A stretch of 6,488 bases of DNA. Origin: Flavobacterium sp. (GTDB lineage Bacteria; Bacteroidota; Bacteroidia; Flavobacteriales; Flavobacteriaceae). The translations under genes and the position numbers were made by a program. Positions 5,518-6,488 of this stretch are shown here, in pieces. The notes beneath the pieces are model-generated. The model was not told the DNA's origin. It made no database searches and saw only the letters and a list, made by a program, of their open reading frames with translations. Where the stretch lies: positions 1 to 6,488 of the forward strand of contig DMHA01000259.1 in assembly GCA_003449615.1 (NCBI GenBank), given 5' to 3'. The stretch's first letter is position 1; each line of letters starts with the position of its first letter.

Positions 5518-6488
5518 TTAACTCCTTTTATATTCAACACCACTCTCTGCAACCATCCTCAACTCTTCCTCAAATTCCCCCACACTAACCTGACCATTCA
5601 TCAACATTGGCAACAACCAATCCCGAAGCGAAGCGAGTTCTTGGTTTTCTTCAATACTATTAATTAGTTTTTTACGAATTGGAATAGCAATTCTTGAAAA
5701 CTTTTTTAAAATATTTTTATCTGGGAGAATAACTTTTACGTTTCTTAAATTTTCTTGATTAATTTTCAATTGGATTGAGCCAGTGATGATTTGTACAACT
5801 GAAATAGTTTTTACCAATTGGAAAACAAATTCATTGTTGGTAATATTTTTAGCCTGAATTACGTGGGCGTGATTATTAACCCAAGTTTTGCCCCAAATGA
5901 ATTGAACAATGGGAAAGCCATTTTCGTCCATAACAGATCCATCTTCAGCTAATAAAATATAATCATCATCAAAAATATGTTCATCTACATATCCCATAAT
6001 ACTTGTTGCACCATAGTAAGGTATGCTTCCGATTCTTTGTTCCCTTTGGCTTCTCGAAAGAGGAATTCTTTTGGAATCAAAAATATTAATTAAGTCACCT
6101 AAATTTTTCATCTCCCAACCCACAGGAATCTCCCTTTTCAAATCCTCATTCCAAACCATTTTACCTTCAGAAGTTTTATAAGGCTTTCCATCAGCATTCG
6201 GAAAATCAAACTGCACAAACCAATAGTCATACAGCGTTTTTGCCATATGCTCTAAATTATCATTTATTGTATTGTTTAATTCAATTTTGGCATCTAAATC
6301 AGAAAGGACTTTGGCGATTTTTTGTTGTTCAGTTTTGCTTGAAGGAATTTTTAAAACTAAATCTCCTATGTCATTTGGGTTTAGTGATGGATATGAAGTA
6401 ACATTATTTGATGCAATAACGTTTAAATAATCAGTTATACTTTTATTTGTCAAAGAATAATAAAAATATTTAGCATCAATAGTATCGT
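5518..6488 (-). CDS. hsdS: Type I restriction-modification specificity subunit HsdS (5' end outside window)
   Basis: Specificity subunit that directs the HsdM methylase and HsdR nuclease to a bipartite DNA target. About 323 residues are visible. The frame stays open to the right edge, reading DTIDAKYFYYSL just before the TTG at 6453, so that TTG is internal and the true start is outside. In order there are: the end of target-recognition domain 1 (SYPSLNPNDIGDLVLKIPS); the central conserved helix (6208-6330, EQQKIAKVLSDLDAKIELNN through LYDYWFVQF); target-recognition domain 2, opening at GWEMKNLGDLINIFDSKRIP; and the C-terminal conserved helix (5578-5718, with ENQELASLRDWLLPMLMNGQ). Both recognition halves and spacer helices look intact, so the protein is probably functional if its partners exist. 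The partner genes are not in the window. The last codons contain the ribosome site of the next gene. Confidence 0.93.
   Translation of the reverse strand, partial: DTIDAKYFYYSLTNKSITDYLNVIASNNVTSYPSLNPNDIGDLVLKIPSSKTEQQKIAKVLSDLDAKIELNNTINDNLEHMAKTLYDYWFVQFDFPNADGKPYKTSEGKMVWNEDLKREIPVGWEMKNLGDLINIFDSKRIPLSRSQREQRIGSIPYYGATSIMGYVDEHIFDDDYILLAEDGSVMDENGFPIVQFIWGKTWVNNHAHVIQAKNITNNEFVFQLVKTISVVQIITGSIQLKINQENLRNVKVILPDKNILKKFSRIAIPIRKKLINSIEENQELASLRDWLLPMLMNGQVSVGEFEEELRMVAESGVEYKRS
5522..5526 (-). promoter_or_regulatory. Shine-Dalgarno sequence for the small gene
   Basis: Read on the minus strand this is AGGAG, 6 nt before the ATG at 5515 and embedded in the last codons of hsdS. A clear Shine-Dalgarno sequence is uncommon in Bacteroidota and none precedes the other starts in this window. 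It supports real translation of the small gene by reinitiation or de novo binding. Confidence 0.65.

Noticed and set aside
6451..6453. TTG as the start codon of hsdS
   Set aside because: The frame continues upstream to the window edge with typical HsdS sequence, so the codon is an internal leucine.
5518..6488. Phase-variable hsdS shuffling by inversion
   Set aside because: No second hsdS, inverted repeat or recombinase gene is visible in the window, so there is no support for it here.

Overview
The window looks like a chromosomal segment from a Bacteroidota bacterium, most likely a Flavobacterium-like member of the Flavobacteriia. The reasons are AT-rich sequence, TAnnTTTG-type -7 promoter boxes, start codons mostly lacking Shine-Dalgarno sequences, and protein signatures such as a DnaE that opens with YLNCHSFHSLRYGT. 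This assignment rests on reading alone and no database was searched.

Positions 27-5137 form one functional block, an SOS-type translesion-synthesis cassette. On the minus strand, a Y-family DNA polymerase (dinB-like, 3094-4287) is followed after 13 nt by a short DNA polymerase III alpha-type subunit (27-3080). Diverging from them on the plus strand is a LexA/UmuD-like regulator (4367-5137), an XRE helix-turn-helix fused to an S24 self-cleaving peptidase. The 79-bp gap between the divergent starts (4288-4366) holds a -7 box for each direction, two short perfect palindromes and longer repeats that overlap those boxes. The simplest reading is that the S24 protein represses both promoters and is cleaved at Ala106-Gly107 when RecA is activated, releasing an error-prone polymerase pair. 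This resembles the ImuA-ImuB-DnaE2 mutasome of other bacteria. Here, however, the Y-family partner keeps its catalytic acids, no ImuA is present in the window, and the regulator is part of the locus.

Positions 5138-5315 form a short junction between convergent transcription units. It holds a strong minus-strand rho-independent terminator (5163-5190) and a GC-rich REP-like hairpin (5285-5306).

Positions 5270-6488 (minus strand) belong to a second unit. It contains the 3' part of a type I restriction-modification specificity gene (hsdS, running off the right edge), then 2 nt later a small unrecognised gene with a good Shine-Dalgarno sequence. The C-terminus of the small gene is encoded by the GC-rich hairpin, so it looks truncated or chimeric. 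hsdM and hsdR are not in the window. No rRNA, tRNA, CRISPR array or transposase gene was seen.
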